DNA of 64,000 bases from Streptomyces sp. Ncost-T10-10d (GCF_900091955.1 NZ_FMDF01000070.1:38640-102639), one strand, 5' to 3'; positions 1 through 9,827 are shown, counted from the first letter of the stretch. The notes: generated by a model not told the origin, from the sequence alone. Program-made: numbers and translations.

Positions 1-518
1 CCGCCGTCGGTGCCCCAGACGATCGGGACGTGCCCGGCCCGGGCGACGCAGAACTCACCGCTCTGCGGGACGATGCTCAGCAGGCAACAGGTCGTGAACA
101 GGTCGGAGCCCATGGAGATCAGCAGGTCGTTGGCGCACGCAAGCACCTTCCCCGGGTCGACCGTGACGCTGGCGAGGGCCCTGAGACTGGCACGGGCCTC
201 ACCCATGAAGGCCGCGGCCTCCACCCCGTGACCCTGCACATCACCGATGGCGATCTCCGCCACCCCGTCCCTCATCGAGAACGCGTCGTAGAAGTCGCCG
301 CCGACAGCCAGACCGTTCTGCGAGGGCGAGTACCGGGCCGCGATCCGGATGCCCGGAAAGTCCGGCAGCTCGGCCGGGAGCATGTGCCGCTGCAGCGCCA
401 TGCCCATCTCCGCCCGGGCTCGCTGCAGCCTGATGTTCTCCAACGCCTGATCGACCAGACGCCCCAGGGTGACCAGGAGCTCCTGGGTGCTGTCCGGTGC
501 GCTGCGGTGTCGGTGCAT
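1..518 (-). CDS. SpoIIE/PP2C-type serine phosphatase, C-terminus cut by window edge
   Basis: Partial gene; 172 residues are visible and the 3' end lies left of position 1. The start ATG is preceded by AGGGA at good spacing. After a short N-terminal helix (residues about 5-40, ending QRHMLPAELP) comes a PP2C/SpoIIE catalytic domain with the metal-binding GGDFYDAF stretch and a second GDVQGHG motif. Family knowledge: these enzymes dephosphorylate anti-anti-sigma factors or similar proteins in partner-switching control of sigma factors. No GAF, PAS or kinase domain precedes it in this reading frame, so it is a short cytoplasmic version unless the true start is upstream in another form. No partner-switch gene is visible nearby. 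The family is secure; the target is unknown. Confidence 0.85.
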   Translation of the reverse strand, partial: MHRHRSAPDSTQELLVTLGRLVDQALENIRLQRARAEMGMALQRHMLPAELPDFPGIRIAARYSPSQNGLAVGGDFYDAFSMRDGVAEIAIGDVQGHGVEAAAFMGEARASLRALASVTVDPGKVLACANDLLISMGSDLFTTCCLLSIVPQSGEFCVARAGHVPIVWGTDG

Positions 519-592
519 GACGTCCCTGGGCGTTCTCGGTGCGCCCCTGTTGAAACCTTAGCGCTCCTGCCGCCACACGCAGGAGCGCACGG

Positions 593-1735
593 GTGAACAC
601 GGTCCGAGCACCGCGGCGGTCCTGGTTCGGGGCTGTGGCTGTCTTCTCGCACACGGACGACGGGCCGGTTGCCTCTCCGACTCCGCCGCCGCACGCTGGA
701 TGGGTGGATGGCTCCGTATCCGTCCCGGCCGAGCAGAGCGGCTGGGCCGTCCGGACACCCGGTCCGATCGGCACCGGGCCCCTGACGCGCGTGCACCGCA
801 CGATGCCTGCTCCCGGTCCCGGGGAGCTTCTGCTGACCGTGGAAGCGTGCGGTGTCTGCCGCACGGATCTCCATCTGGCCGAGGGCGATCTCCTGCCGCG
901 TCGTCCCTCCACGGTGCCCGGTCATGAGATCGTCGGCCGGGTGGCGGCCGTCGGCGACGGGGCCGGCCTCTTCCGTATCGGCGACCGCGCGGGTGGAGCG
1001 TGGCTGCGCGGAACGTGCGGGAGCTGCCGGTACTGCCTGGGCGGCCGGGAGAACCTCTGCCCACGGTCCACCTATACGGGGTGGGACGCGGACGGCGGCT
1101 TCGCCGACACGGCGCTGGTTCCGGAGGCGTTCGCCTACCGGCTCCCGGAAGACCAGGACGCCGTCCGGCTCGCACCACTCCTCTGCGCGGGAATCATCGG
1201 ATATCGGTCGCTGAGGCGCAGTGCGCTGCCGGAGGGCGGGCGGCTGGGAATCTACGGCTTCGGGGCGTCGGCCCATCTGGCTGCCCAGGTGGCCATCGCC
1301 GAGGGCGCCACCGTTCATGTGCTGACCCGCTCGGCACAGGCACGCGCGCTCGCTCTGGACCTCGGCGCCGCGTCGGTGGGCGGTGCCTACGACCGCCCAC
1401 CGGAGCCCCTGGACTCGGCGATCCTGTTCGCACCCGTCGGCGACCTGGTGCCGGTGGCGATGGAGGCACTGGACAGGTCCGGCACGCTCGCCATCGCCGG
1501 AATCCATCTGTCGGACATTCCCGTGCTGAACTACCAGCGCCATCTGTTCCAGGAGCGCAATCTGCGCAGCGTCACCTCAAACACCCGCGAGGACGGCCGC
1601 GATTTCCTCGCTCTGGCCGGGCGCGTGGGCATCCGGGTCACGGTGAGCCCCTACCCGCTCAGCAGGGCCGACCAGGCACTGGCCGATCTGGCGGCCGACC
1701 GGGTGAACGGAGCCGCTGTGCTCGTGCCCGGCTGA
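593..1735 (+). CDS. Zinc-dependent alcohol dehydrogenase family protein
   Basis: MDR-superfamily oxidoreductase. The catalytic-zinc motif CGVCRTDLH and the GHE that follows are present, and the structural-zinc cluster [15 protein letters not shown] is intact, so both metals should bind. A Rossmann region follows ([16 protein letters not shown]), with GFGASA taking the place of the usual GxGGxG. The open frame begins at 593, giving 380 aa, but the first 37 residues look non-homologous. The in-frame GTG at 704 gives 343 aa, the usual family length, and is a likelier start. The gene stands alone, convergent with pssA across a strong terminator. The physiological alcohol is unknown. Confidence 0.85.
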   Translation: MNTVRAPRRSWFGAVAVFSHTDDGPVASPTPPPHAGWVDGSVSVPAEQSGWAVRTPGPIGTGPLTRVHRTMPAPGPGELLLTVEACGVCRTDLHLAEGDLLPRRPSTVPGHEIVGRVAAVGDGAGLFRIGDRAGGAWLRGTCGSCRYCLGGRENLCPRSTYTGWDADGGFADTALVPEAFAYRLPEDQDAVRLAPLLCAGIIGYRSLRRSALPEGGRLGIYGFGASAHLAAQVAIAEGATVHVLTRSAQARALALDLGAASVGGAYDRPPEPLDSAILFAPVGDLVPVAMEALDRSGTLAIAGIHLSDIPVLNYQRHLFQERNLRSVTSNTREDGRDFLALAGRVGIRVTVSPYPLSRADQALADLAADRVNGAAVLVPG

Positions 1736-1806
1736 GGGCCGGGCGGTGCGCAGCGAGCGGCAGCACCGGGACACGTGCGTCAGCGGGTTCGCTCACCGGC
1801 ACATGC

Positions 1807-1844
1807 AGAGGGCCCCGGGTGCTGGGGAACACCCGGGGCCCTCT
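1807..1844. terminator. Bidirectional intrinsic terminator
   Basis: A perfect 15-bp stem (1807-1821 with 1830-1844) around an 8-nt loop lies between the convergent alcohol dehydrogenase and pssA genes. AGAG at one foot and CTCT at the other give a short T-rich run on either strand, so it can serve both genes. Confidence 0.85.
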
Positions 1845-1862
1845 TACGTATCCGCTGTACCG

Positions 1863-2720
1863 CTATGGCAGCTGTGTCGCCCGTGCCTCACGCCGGTTGT
1901 CGCGGAAGGTGTTCACCCGCCGCGCCGTCGCGAAGAGCGGGATGACCGCTCCCAGGACCACCTGCAGCGCACAGCCGGTCTGGAGAAGCAGCTGACCGCC
2001 GGGGGCGTCGAACGCCCACGCGGCGAGGAGCCCCATCGCGGCCACGATCCAGCTGAGCATCGCCACCGCGAGGACACCCCGCGGCTTCGGGTACTCGACC
2101 CGGCTGACCATCAGCCACGCCACTCCGACGATCGCGAGCAGCGTCGGTACGAAGGGCAGCTCCAGGAGCACGATCGAGACGACCGTGAGCGCTCCGAAGG
2201 GGCTCGGCATGCCCTGGAACATGCCGTCCTTCATGGTCACACAGGAGAATCTGGCAAGTCTGAGCACCACAGCCAGCAGCACCACGATCGCCGCCAGCGC
2301 CGAAACCCGTTGGTGTGCGTCGTCCGCGACCATGCCGTACACGAGGACGAAGTACGCCGGGGCGAGGCCGAAGCTGATGAGGTCCGAGAGGTTGTCCAGC
2401 TCGGCACCCATCGGCGAGGAGCGCAGCTTGCGTGCCACGAGCCCGTCGAAGAGGTCGAACACCGCGGCCATGAGCATGAGGATCACGGCGGTGGCCGCGG
2501 AGTGCCGGGCCATGCCGCTCTCGTCGCTGCCCGTGAGGTGCGGGATGAGGATTCCGGTGGTGGTGAAGTACACCGCCATGAAACCGCATGTCGCGTTGCC
2601 GAGAGTGAGGGTGTCCGCTATCGACAGCCGCAGAGAGAGCGGCATGTCCTCGCCGGCGTCCTCCTCGGACTCCGCCTCCGGCACCCAGCCCGCCTGCGTG
2701 TCAGGATCAATCACGGTCAA
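1863..2720 (-). CDS. pssA: CDP-diacylglycerol--serine O-phosphatidyltransferase
   Basis: Integral membrane enzyme that makes phosphatidylserine from CDP-diacylglycerol and L-serine. The CDP-alcohol phosphotransferase signature is visible around residues 95-116 as DGLVARKLR, then GAELDNLSD, with the catalytic aspartates in place (seven residues lie between AR and G). Several hydrophobic segments follow. The start is TTG at 2720 or GTG at 2714; a GGGGGTGA ribosome site precedes both and the difference is two residues. It overlaps the end of psd, so the two are translationally coupled: serine headgroup made here, decarboxylated by the upstream gene product to phosphatidylethanolamine. Length 285 aa fits the actinobacterial family. 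Confidence 0.92.
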   Translation of the reverse strand: MTVIDPDTQAGWVPEAESEEDAGEDMPLSLRLSIADTLTLGNATCGFMAVYFTTTGILIPHLTGSDESGMARHSAATAVILMLMAAVFDLFDGLVARKLRSSPMGAELDNLSDLISFGLAPAYFVLVYGMVADDAHQRVSALAAIVVLLAVVLRLARFSCVTMKDGMFQGMPSPFGALTVVSIVLLELPFVPTLLAIVGVAWLMVSRVEYPKPRGVLAVAMLSWIVAAMGLLAAWAFDAPGGQLLLQTGCALQVVLGAVIPLFATARRVNTFRDNRREARATQLP

Positions 2721-3354
2721 TTCGAGTCACCCCCGCGGTGGTGGCCTGGCCGACCTCGACCGCGACATCGATACCTTCCGGAAGGTAGATGTCGACCCGG
2801 GAGCCGAAACGGATCAGGCCGATGCGCTCGCCCTGCTCCACCTTCGTGCCCTGCGGGATATACGGGACGATGCGACGGGCGACCGCACCCGCGATCTGCA
2901 CCATCTCGATGTCACCGAGCTCGGTGTCGAAGTGCCAGACAACGCGCTCGTTGTTCTCGCTCTCCTTGTTGAACGCCGGAACGAACCCACCGGGGATGTG
3001 CTCGACCGAGGTCACCGTGCCGGCCAGGGGCGCACGGTTGACATGGACATTCAGCGGGCTCATGAAGATCGCGACGCGGGTGCGCCCGTCCTTCCACGGC
3101 ATGATGCTCTGCACCACGCCGTCGGCCGGCGAAATGACCCGGCCCTGGGTGATCTCACGCTCGGGGTCGCGGAAGAACCACAGCATGCCCGCCGCGAGCG
3201 CAGTCGTGGGCACGGCCACCGCGGCCCAGCGTCCGGACTTGCGGGCCCGGGTGAGGCTGAGTGCCGCGGTGGCGACGGTCGGGAGGAGCCACGGCGAAGC
3301 TCCGCGCGCAAGGCGGACTCCGCCGCGTGGTGCAGAGGTTTGGCTGTCGGGCAT
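2707..3354 (-). CDS. psd: Phosphatidylserine decarboxylase, short (PSD-B-like) form
   Basis: Converts phosphatidylserine to phosphatidylethanolamine at the membrane. The self-cleavage site is the GS of IRFGSRVDIYLP near the C-terminus, where the serine becomes the pyruvoyl group. Earlier conserved blocks are SPADGVV and the MSPLNVHVNR stretch. A hydrophobic region near residues 35-60 is the membrane anchor. I chose the ATG at 3354, giving 215 aa, because GAAGG lies upstream at good spacing; the longer frame to 3390 has no ribosome site. First gene of the psd-pssA operon, and downstream of the ethylmalonyl-CoA operon on the same strand. Confidence 0.92.
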   Translation of the reverse strand: MPDSQTSAPRGGVRLARGASPWLLPTVATAALSLTRARKSGRWAAVAVPTTALAAGMLWFFRDPEREITQGRVISPADGVVQSIMPWKDGRTRVAIFMSPLNVHVNRAPLAGTVTSVEHIPGGFVPAFNKESENNERVVWHFDTELGDIEMVQIAGAVARRIVPYIPQGTKVEQGERIGLIRFGSRVDIYLPEGIDVAVEVGQATTAGVTRIDRD

Positions 3355-3535
3355 GGATGACCTTCGTAGCGGATGATGCCGCGCTGGCAACGGGGGACGG
3401 CGGCTTTTCCGGCGATGTTATCGGTTGCGAGCCGCAACTGGGCAAGCCAGCAGCCGAGTCGGACGGCTTGAACGCACCGCCTGAGGTTGACAGGGTGTGA
3501 TCTTCTTCGCGGTTAAATCACCTCGAAAGGGACGA

Positions 3536-4741
3536 TCACCCCTGGAACCGGTACTCCTCGAGGAGTCGGCGCCCAATGATCATTTTCTGGATCTCGGCGG
3601 TACCCTCACCGATCAGCAGCATCGGGGCCTCCCGGTAGAGGCGCTCGATCTCGTACTCCTTGGAGAAGCCGTAACCGCCGTGGATCCGGAAGGCGTCCTC
3701 GACGACTTCCTTGCAATACTCGGAGGCGAGGTACTTCGCCATCCCTGCCTCCAGGTCGTTTCGTTCCCCGGAGTCCTTTTTGCGCGCTGCGTTTACCATC
3801 ATCGCATGGGCGGCCTCGACCTTGGTGGCCATTTCGGCCAGCTTGAACTGGATCGCCTGGTGCTGAGCGATCGGCTTTCCGAAGGTGTGGCGCTGTTGGG
3901 CATAAGCAACACCCAGCTCGAATGCACGCTGTGCGACGCCGCAGCCACGTGCAGCCACATTCACCCGGCCGACCTCTACGCCGTCCATCATTTGGTAAAA
4001 CCCCCGGCCGGTGGTGCCGCCCAGGACTCGATTGGCCGGAATGCGTAGCCCGTCCATGATGAGTTCGGTCGTGTCGACGCCCTTGTAGCCCATTTTGTCG
4101 ATTTTGCCGGGGATGGTGAGACCGGGCCGCACCTCGCCGAAACCGGGCTCCTTCTCCACCAGGAACGTCGTCATCGACTTGTGCGGGGCGGTCCCCTCGG
4201 GGTGGCCTTCGTCACTCCGGCACAGCACGGCGACGAGCGAGGACGTGCCGCCGTTCGTCAGCCACATCTTCTGGCCGTTCAGGACGTACTCATCGCCGTC
4301 CTTGACGCCCTTGGAGGTGATCGCCGCGACATCGGAGCCCAGTGCCGGCTCGGACATCGAGAAGGCGCCGCGGACCTCGCCCAGCGCCATCCGCGGCAGG
4401 AACGTGTCCTTCTGCTCCTGCGTGCCGTGCTGCTTGAGCATGTACGCCACGATGAAGTGCGTGTTGATGATTCCCGACACGCTCATCCAGCCGCGGGCAA
4501 TTTCCTCCACGCACAGCGCGTATGTGAGAAGCGACTCACCCAGGCCCCCGTACTCCTCGGGAATCATCAGCCCGAACAGGCCGAGCTCCTTGAGCCCCTC
4601 GACGATCTCGGTCGGGTACTCGTCACGGTGCTCCAGCCGGGTCGCGACCGGAATGATCTCCTTGTCGACGAAGTCCCGGACCGTGGAGAGAATTTCCTGC
4701 TGGACATCGTTGAGACCGGCAGTCTGGGCAAGTCGCGTCAT
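3536..4741 (-). CDS. mcd: Acyl-CoA dehydrogenase, probable (2S)-methylsuccinyl-CoA dehydrogenase
   Basis: FAD flavoprotein of 401 aa with the complete acyl-CoA dehydrogenase fold: N-terminal helical domain, a central beta domain with MSEPALGSDVAAI and KMWLTNGG, and a C-terminal helical domain with QRHTFGKPIAQHQAIQFKLA and IHGGYGFSKEYEIERLYREA. The glutamate in the YREAPMLLIGEGT region is at the usual catalytic position. Its place as last gene of the ccr-meaA-lyase-hydratase operon makes methylsuccinyl-CoA the expected substrate, oxidised to mesaconyl-CoA. The substrate is inferred from context, since sequence alone would say only short/branched-chain acyl-CoA dehydrogenase. Two bases separate it from the hydratase gene. 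Confidence 0.88.
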   Translation of the reverse strand: MTRLAQTAGLNDVQQEILSTVRDFVDKEIIPVATRLEHRDEYPTEIVEGLKELGLFGLMIPEEYGGLGESLLTYALCVEEIARGWMSVSGIINTHFIVAYMLKQHGTQEQKDTFLPRMALGEVRGAFSMSEPALGSDVAAITSKGVKDGDEYVLNGQKMWLTNGGTSSLVAVLCRSDEGHPEGTAPHKSMTTFLVEKEPGFGEVRPGLTIPGKIDKMGYKGVDTTELIMDGLRIPANRVLGGTTGRGFYQMMDGVEVGRVNVAARGCGVAQRAFELGVAYAQQRHTFGKPIAQHQAIQFKLAEMATKVEAAHAMMVNAARKKDSGERNDLEAGMAKYLASEYCKEVVEDAFRIHGGYGFSKEYEIERLYREAPMLLIGEGTAEIQKMIIGRRLLEEYRFQG

Positions 4742-4743
4742 GG

Positions 4744-5271
4744 CTACTTCTCCACGTTCTTCTGCGAAGGCTGGTTCAGCTCGGGGCGGCCGGGCTGCTC
4801 CCCGCCGCGCTCCTTGATGTACGTCTCGGTGGGGACCATCACCTTGCGACGGAACACGCAGACCAGCGTGCCGTCCTGCTTGTACCCCCTGGTCTCCACA
4901 TAAACGATTCCACGGTCGTTCCTGGACTTTGACGGGGTCTTGTCCAGAACGGTCGTCTCGCCGTAGATCGTGTCGCCGTGGAAGGTCGGCGCGACATGCT
5001 TCAGCGACTCGACCTCGAGGTTGGCGATCGCCTTTCCGGAGACATCCGGAACGGACATTCCGAGCAGCAGCGAGTAAATGTAGTTGCCGACGACAACGTT
5101 CTTCCCGAAGTCGGTCGTCCTCTCCGCGTAGTTGCTGTCCATGTGGAGCGGATGATGATTCATGGTCAGCAGGCAGAAAAGGTGGTCGTCGTACTCGGTG
5201 ACCGTCTTTCCGGGCCAGTGCTTGTAGATCGCACCGACTTCGAACTCCTCAAATGTGCGTCCGAACTGCAT
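4744..5271 (-). CDS. mch: MaoC-family hydratase, probable mesaconyl-CoA hydratase
   Basis: Hot-dog-fold (R)-hydratase of 175 aa. The family residues are seen as the D..H pattern in the MNHHPLHMDSNYAERTTDFG segment (about residues 40-60), followed by the glycine-rich VVVGNYIYSLLLGMS helix. In the ethylmalonyl-CoA pathway this protein adds water to mesaconyl-CoA to form beta-methylmalyl-CoA, the substrate of the lyase encoded just upstream. The ATG at 5271 starts two bases after the lyase stop codon, so the genes are coupled. Known homologues in this pathway can be longer; this is the short single-domain form. The specific substrate is inferred from operon membership. Confidence 0.86.
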   Translation of the reverse strand: MQFGRTFEEFEVGAIYKHWPGKTVTEYDDHLFCLLTMNHHPLHMDSNYAERTTDFGKNVVVGNYIYSLLLGMSVPDVSGKAIANLEVESLKHVAPTFHGDTIYGETTVLDKTPSKSRNDRGIVYVETRGYKQDGTLVCVFRRKVMVPTETYIKERGGEQPGRPELNQPSQKNVEK

Positions 5272-5273
5272 GC

Positions 5274-6293
5274 TCAGGCCTCCGGTGCTTCGAACTTGGA
5301 GGTGCGCTGCATTCCGGCCGCGCGGCCCTTGCCCGCGACGACGAGCGCCATCTTGCGGCTCGCCTCGTCGATCATCTCGTCGCCGAGCATCGCCGAGCCC
5401 TTCTTGCCGCCCTCCTCGGAGGTGCACCACTCGTACGCGTCGAGGATCAGCTCGGCGTGGTCGTAGTCCTCCTGCGACGGCGAGAACACCTCGTTGGCCG
5501 CGTCGACCTGACCGGGGTGCAGCACCCACTTGCCGTCGAAGCCCAGCGCCGCCGCACGGCCTGCGACCTCGCGGTACGCGTCCACGTCGCGGATCTGCAG
5601 GAAAGGACCGTCGATCGCCTGGAGGTCGTGTGTACGGGCCGCCATCAGAATGCGCATCAGGATGTAGTGGTAGGCGTCCGCGCCGTATCCGGGCGGCTGC
5701 TGACCGACGACCAGGGTCTTCATGTTGATCGACGCCATGAAGTCTGCCGGGCCGAAGATCAGCGTCTCCAGGCGGGGAGACGCGGCGGCGATGTCGTCGA
5801 TGTTCACCAGGCCCTTGGCGTTCTCGATCTGTGCCTCGATGCCGATCCTCCCGACCTCGAAGCCCATCGTCTTCTCGATCTGGGTCAGCAGCAGATCGAG
5901 GGCGACGACCTGCTGGGCGTCCTGGACCTTCGGCAGCATGATGCAGTCGAGGTTCTGGCCGGCGCCCTCGACCACCGTGATCACATCGCGGTACGTCCAG
6001 TGCGTCGTCCAGTCGTTGACGCGTACGACCCGGGTCTTGCCCGTCCAGTCGCCGTTGTTCAGCGCGTCGACGATGTGGTGCCGGGCGCCCTCCTTGGCGA
6101 GCGGTGCGCAGGCGTCCTCCAGATCGAGGAAGACCTGGTCGGCCGGGAGACCCTGGGCCTTCTCCAGGAACCGCGGGTTCGAGCCGGGCACTGCCAGACA
6201 CGAGCGGCGTGGACGCAGACGGTTCGGGACGTGTGCGGCGGAGCCGCTCCCCGGAAGGGTGGTCGCGGGAGACGGGGGGGCGGGCTGGGTCAT
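5274..6293 (-). CDS. mcl: HpcH/HpaI (CitE-like) lyase, probable beta-methylmalyl-CoA/malyl-CoA lyase
   Basis: TIM-barrel CoA-ester lyase of 339 aa. Visible landmarks are the RRSCLAVPGSNPRFLEKA start of the barrel (residues 29-46), DLEDACAP (Mg and carboxylate binding), the arginine in KTRVVRVND, the conserved glutamate in IEAQIENAKG, and GPADFMASI. In the pathway it cleaves beta-methylmalyl-CoA to glyoxylate and propionyl-CoA. The start codon overlaps the meaA stop as ATGA. The first roughly 28 residues, proline- and alanine-rich, are not part of the barrel. It is likely cotranscribed with the whole operon from the ccr promoter. Confidence 0.88.
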   Translation of the reverse strand: MTQPAPPSPATTLPGSGSAAHVPNRLRPRRSCLAVPGSNPRFLEKAQGLPADQVFLDLEDACAPLAKEGARHHIVDALNNGDWTGKTRVVRVNDWTTHWTYRDVITVVEGAGQNLDCIMLPKVQDAQQVVALDLLLTQIEKTMGFEVGRIGIEAQIENAKGLVNIDDIAAASPRLETLIFGPADFMASINMKTLVVGQQPPGYGADAYHYILMRILMAARTHDLQAIDGPFLQIRDVDAYREVAGRAAALGFDGKWVLHPGQVDAANEVFSPSQEDYDHAELILDAYEWCTSEEGGKKGSAMLGDEMIDEASRKMALVVAGKGRAAGMQRTSKFEAPEA

Positions 6294-8302
6294 GCGGGGA
6301 CCTCCAGAGGGTCGAGCTTGTTCGCTTTCCGGATCTCGTCGACGATACGGCCGATGATCTCCGTGATACCGAAATCCTTCGGGGTGAACACGGCGGCGAC
6401 GCCCGCCTCGATCAGCGCGGTGGCGTCGGCGGGCGGGATGATCCCGCCCGCGATCACCGGGATGTCGGCGGCGCCCGCCTCGCGCAGCCGGGTGAGTACG
6501 TCCGGTACGAGTTCGGCGTGCGAACCCGACAGGATCGACAGACCGACGCAGTGCACGTCCTCGGCGAGGGCGGCCGAGACGATCTGCTCGGGGGTCAGCC
6601 TGATCCCCTGGTAGACGACCTCGAAACCGGCGTCACGGGCCCGTACGGCAATCTGCTCGGCGCCGTTGGAGTGCCCGTCCAGCCCCGGCTTGCCGACCAG
6701 CAGCCGCAGCCGCCCGGCGCCCAGGTCGGTCGCGGTGCGCGCGACCTTCTCGCGGACCAGGGCGAGCGGTGTGCCGGCCTCCGCGGTGACCGCGACCGGA
6801 GCGGACGAGACGCCCGTCGGAGCCCGGAACTCGCCGAAGACATCGCGCAGCGCCCAGGACCACTCGCCGGTGGTGACACCCGCGCGGGCACACTCCACGG
6901 TCGCTTCCATCATGTTCTCGGTGCCCGCGGCGGCCTTCTTCAGCGCGGCCAGCGCGTCGGTGGCACGGGCCTCGTCGCGGTTGTCGCGCCACTCGTGGAG
7001 GGCTGCGGTGACCCTGGCCTCGTTGGCGGGGTCGATCGTCATGATCGCCCCGTCGAGGTCCGTGGTGAGCGGGTTCGGTTCGGTCGTCTCGTAGATGTTG
7101 ACGCCGACGATCTTCTCCTCGCCGCCCTCGATCCGGGCCCGGCGGGCGGCGTGCGAGGAGACCAGCTCGGATTTCAGATAGCCGGACTCGACGGCCGCCA
7201 TGGCGCCGCCCATCTGCTGGATCCGGTCGATCTCGGCGAGCGACTCGGTCACCAGCTCGTCCACCTTGGCCTCGATGACATGCGATCCGGCGAAGATGTC
7301 CTCGTACTCCAGCAGATCGCTCTCGTGCGCGAGCACCTGCTGGATACGGAGCGACCACTGCTGGTCCCAGGGCCGCGGGAGCCCCAGTGCCTCGTTCCAG
7401 GCCGGCAGCTGGACGGCCCGGGCGCGGGCGTCCTTGGAGAGGGTGACGGCCAGCATCTCCAGGACGATGCGCTGGACGTTGTTCTCCGGCTGTGCCTCGG
7501 TCAGGCCGAGCGAGTTGACCTGGACGCCGTAGCGGAAGCGGCGCTGCTTGGCGTCGGTGATGCCGTACCGCTCGCGGGTGACCCGGTCCCAGATGCGGCC
7601 GAAGGCGCGCATCTTGCACATCTCCTCGATGAAGCGGACGCCCGCGTTCACGAAGAAGGAGATCCGCGCGACCACATCGCCGAACTTCTCCTCGGGCACC
7701 TGACCGGAATCGCGTACGGCGTCCAGGACCGCGATGGCCGTCGACATGGCGTACGCGATCTCCTGGACCGGAGTGGCTCCCGCCTCCTGCAGGTGATAGC
7801 TGCAGATGTTGATCGGGTTCCACTTCGGGATGTGGTTGACCGTGTACGTGATCATGTCGGTGGTCAGCCGCAGCGAAGGACCGGGCGGGAAGACATGCGT
7901 CCCGCGCGAGAGGTACTCCTTGACGATGTCGTTCTGCGTGGTGCCCTGGAGCCTGGTGGCGTCGGCGCCCTGTTCCTCCGCGACCACCTGGTAGAGCGCC
8001 AGCAGCCACATCGCGGTGGCGTTGATCGTCATCGAGGTGTTCATCTGCTCCAGGGGGATGTCCTGGAACAGCCGGCGCATGTCACCCAGGTGCGACACGG
8101 GCACGCCGACCCGGCCGACCTCGCCGCGGGCGAGGATGTGGTCGGGGTCGTACCCGGTCTGCGTCGGCAGGTCGAAGGCGACCGACAGGCCCGTCTGGCC
8201 CTTGGCGAGGTTGCGCCGGTAGAGCTCGTTGGACGCCTCGGCGGTCGAGTGACCGGCGTACGTCCGCATGAGCCACGGGCGGTCCTTCCGGCGGCCCGTC
8301 AT
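6290..8302 (-). CDS. meaA: Ethylmalonyl-CoA mutase (MeaA-type B12 mutase)
   Basis: Adenosylcobalamin-dependent acyl-CoA mutase in one chain: an N-terminal substrate-binding TIM barrel ([20 protein letters not shown], then [12 protein letters not shown] and TSMTINATA) and a C-terminal cobalamin-binding domain with [18 protein letters not shown] (DGHxxG supplies the cobalt-binding histidine), SILSGSH and AGGIIPP. It converts (2R)-ethylmalonyl-CoA to methylsuccinyl-CoA. Three nearby ATG codons exist; 8302 is favoured because AGGA lies nine bases upstream, which gives 670 aa. The ATG at 8311 would overlap the ccr stop. The gene lies directly after ccr, the source of ethylmalonyl-CoA. The epimerase needed between the two is not in this window. 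Confidence 0.92.
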   Translation of the reverse strand: MTGRRKDRPWLMRTYAGHSTAEASNELYRRNLAKGQTGLSVAFDLPTQTGYDPDHILARGEVGRVGVPVSHLGDMRRLFQDIPLEQMNTSMTINATAMWLLALYQVVAEEQGADATRLQGTTQNDIVKEYLSRGTHVFPPGPSLRLTTDMITYTVNHIPKWNPINICSYHLQEAGATPVQEIAYAMSTAIAVLDAVRDSGQVPEEKFGDVVARISFFVNAGVRFIEEMCKMRAFGRIWDRVTRERYGITDAKQRRFRYGVQVNSLGLTEAQPENNVQRIVLEMLAVTLSKDARARAVQLPAWNEALGLPRPWDQQWSLRIQQVLAHESDLLEYEDIFAGSHVIEAKVDELVTESLAEIDRIQQMGGAMAAVESGYLKSELVSSHAARRARIEGGEEKIVGVNIYETTEPNPLTTDLDGAIMTIDPANEARVTAALHEWRDNRDEARATDALAALKKAAAGTENMMEATVECARAGVTTGEWSWALRDVFGEFRAPTGVSSAPVAVTAEAGTPLALVREKVARTATDLGAGRLRLLVGKPGLDGHSNGAEQIAVRARDAGFEVVYQGIRLTPEQIVSAALAEDVHCVGLSILSGSHAELVPDVLTRLREAGAADIPVIAGGIIPPADATALIEAGVAAVFTPKDFGITEIIGRIVDEIRKANKLDPLEVPA

Positions 8303-8303
8303 G

Positions 8304-9641
8304 TCAGACATTCCTGAAGCGGTTGATGGCGTCGATGTGCTTCTCGCGCAGTTCCTCGTCGCGTACACCCAGACCCTCGCGGGGGGCCAGTGCGAGCACG
8401 CCGACCTTGCCCTGGTGGAGGTTGCGGTGGACGTCGTACGCGGCCTGGCCGGTCTCCTCCAGCGAGTAGACCTTCGAGAGCGTCGGGTGGATCCTGCCCT
8501 TGGCCACCAGCCGGTTGGCCTCCCATGCCTCGCGGTAGTTGGCGAAGTGCGAGCCCACGATCTTCTTCAGCGACATCCACAGGTAGCGGTTGTCGTACTC
8601 GTGGTTGTAGCCGGACGTGGACGCGCAGGTGACGATCGTGCCGCCCTTGCGGGTCACGTACACCGAGGCACCGAACGTCTCGCGGCCCGGGTGCTCGAAG
8701 ACGATGTCCACGTCCTCGCCGCCGGTCAGCTCACGGATGCGCTTGCCGAACCGCTTCCACTCGCGCGGATCCTGGTTGTGCTCGTCCTTCCAGAACTTGT
8801 AGCCCTCGGCGTTGCGGTCGATGATCGCCTCGGCGCCCATCTTCCGGCAGATGTCCGCCTTCTGGTCGCTGGAGACGACACAGATCGGGTTGGCGCCACC
8901 GGCCAGCGCGAACTGAGTGGCATATGAACCGAGTCCGCCGCTGGCGCCCCAGATCAGCACGTTGTCGCCCTGCTTCATGCCTGCGCCGTTGCGCGAGACG
9001 AGCTGACGGTACGCGGTGGAGTTGACCAGGCCCGGAGCTGCGGCCTCCTCCCAGCTGAGGTGCTGCGGCTTCGGCATCAGCTGGTTGGACTTGACGAGCG
9101 CGATCTCGGCGAGGCCGCCGAAGTTGGTCTCGAAGCCCCAGATCCGCTGCTCGGGGTCGAGCATCGTGTCGTTGTGGCCGTCGGAGGACTCCAGTTCGAC
9201 CGAGAGGCAGTGCGCGACGACCTCGTCGCCGGGGTGCCAGGCGTTGACGCCGGGGCCGGTGCGCAGGACGACGCCCGCCAGGTCGGAGCCGATGACGTGG
9301 TACGGCAGGTCGTGGCGCTTGGTGAGCTCGCTGAGCTTCCCGTAGCGCTCCAGGAAGCCGAAGGTGGACATCGGCTCGAAGATCGAGGTCCAGACCGAGT
9401 TGTAATTCACCGAGCTGGCCATGACGGCGACCAGTGCCTCACCGGGCCCGAGCTCGGGCACCGGAACCTCGTCGAGATGCAGTGACTTGCGGGGGTCCTT
9501 GTCACGGGTGGTGAGACCGGCGAACATCTCCGTCTCGTCCTTGTGCACGGTCACCGCGCGGTACGACTCAGGGATGGACAGGGCCGCGAAGTCTGCGGCG
9601 GTGCTGTCCTGCGATTGGATCGCGTCCAGGATTTCCTTCAC
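8304..9641 (-). CDS. ccr: Crotonyl-CoA carboxylase/reductase
   Basis: NADPH-dependent reductive carboxylase of the MDR superfamily, 445 aa. It makes (2S)-ethylmalonyl-CoA from crotonyl-CoA and CO2, for acetate assimilation and for butyrate-derived polyketide extender units. The MDR core shows VNYNSVWTSIFEP, GSDLAGVVLRTGPGV, the nucleotide-binding IWGASGGLGSYATQFALAGG, and GFETNFGG, which carries the Phe-Glu pair that the Ccr family uses in CO2 binding. The length and the HNQDPREWKRFGKRIREL insertion are typical of Ccr rather than ordinary enoyl reductases. First gene of a five-gene operon; a promoter candidate lies about 230 bases upstream, leaving a long leader. Confidence 0.95.
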   Translation of the reverse strand: MKEILDAIQSQDSTAADFAALSIPESYRAVTVHKDETEMFAGLTTRDKDPRKSLHLDEVPVPELGPGEALVAVMASSVNYNSVWTSIFEPMSTFGFLERYGKLSELTKRHDLPYHVIGSDLAGVVLRTGPGVNAWHPGDEVVAHCLSVELESSDGHNDTMLDPEQRIWGFETNFGGLAEIALVKSNQLMPKPQHLSWEEAAAPGLVNSTAYRQLVSRNGAGMKQGDNVLIWGASGGLGSYATQFALAGGANPICVVSSDQKADICRKMGAEAIIDRNAEGYKFWKDEHNQDPREWKRFGKRIRELTGGEDVDIVFEHPGRETFGASVYVTRKGGTIVTCASTSGYNHEYDNRYLWMSLKKIVGSHFANYREAWEANRLVAKGRIHPTLSKVYSLEETGQAAYDVHRNLHQGKVGVLALAPREGLGVRDEELREKHIDAINRFRNV

Positions 9642-9827
9642 GGTGTGCCTCCGGCGGGTGGGGGCGCTGAGGGAACGCTTGAGGATCCCTGCACGCTGAG
9701 GGGAGCGGTGTGGTGTGGAGGTGCTGCCGTCGGTTCGGCTGGTGAGGCTGCGGCTTGCTCTGTGGAGCGGAAGGGTTTGCCTGTGACGCAGGCGTCCGGG
9801 CGCGCAGGCACATTGCTTGCGGGGACA

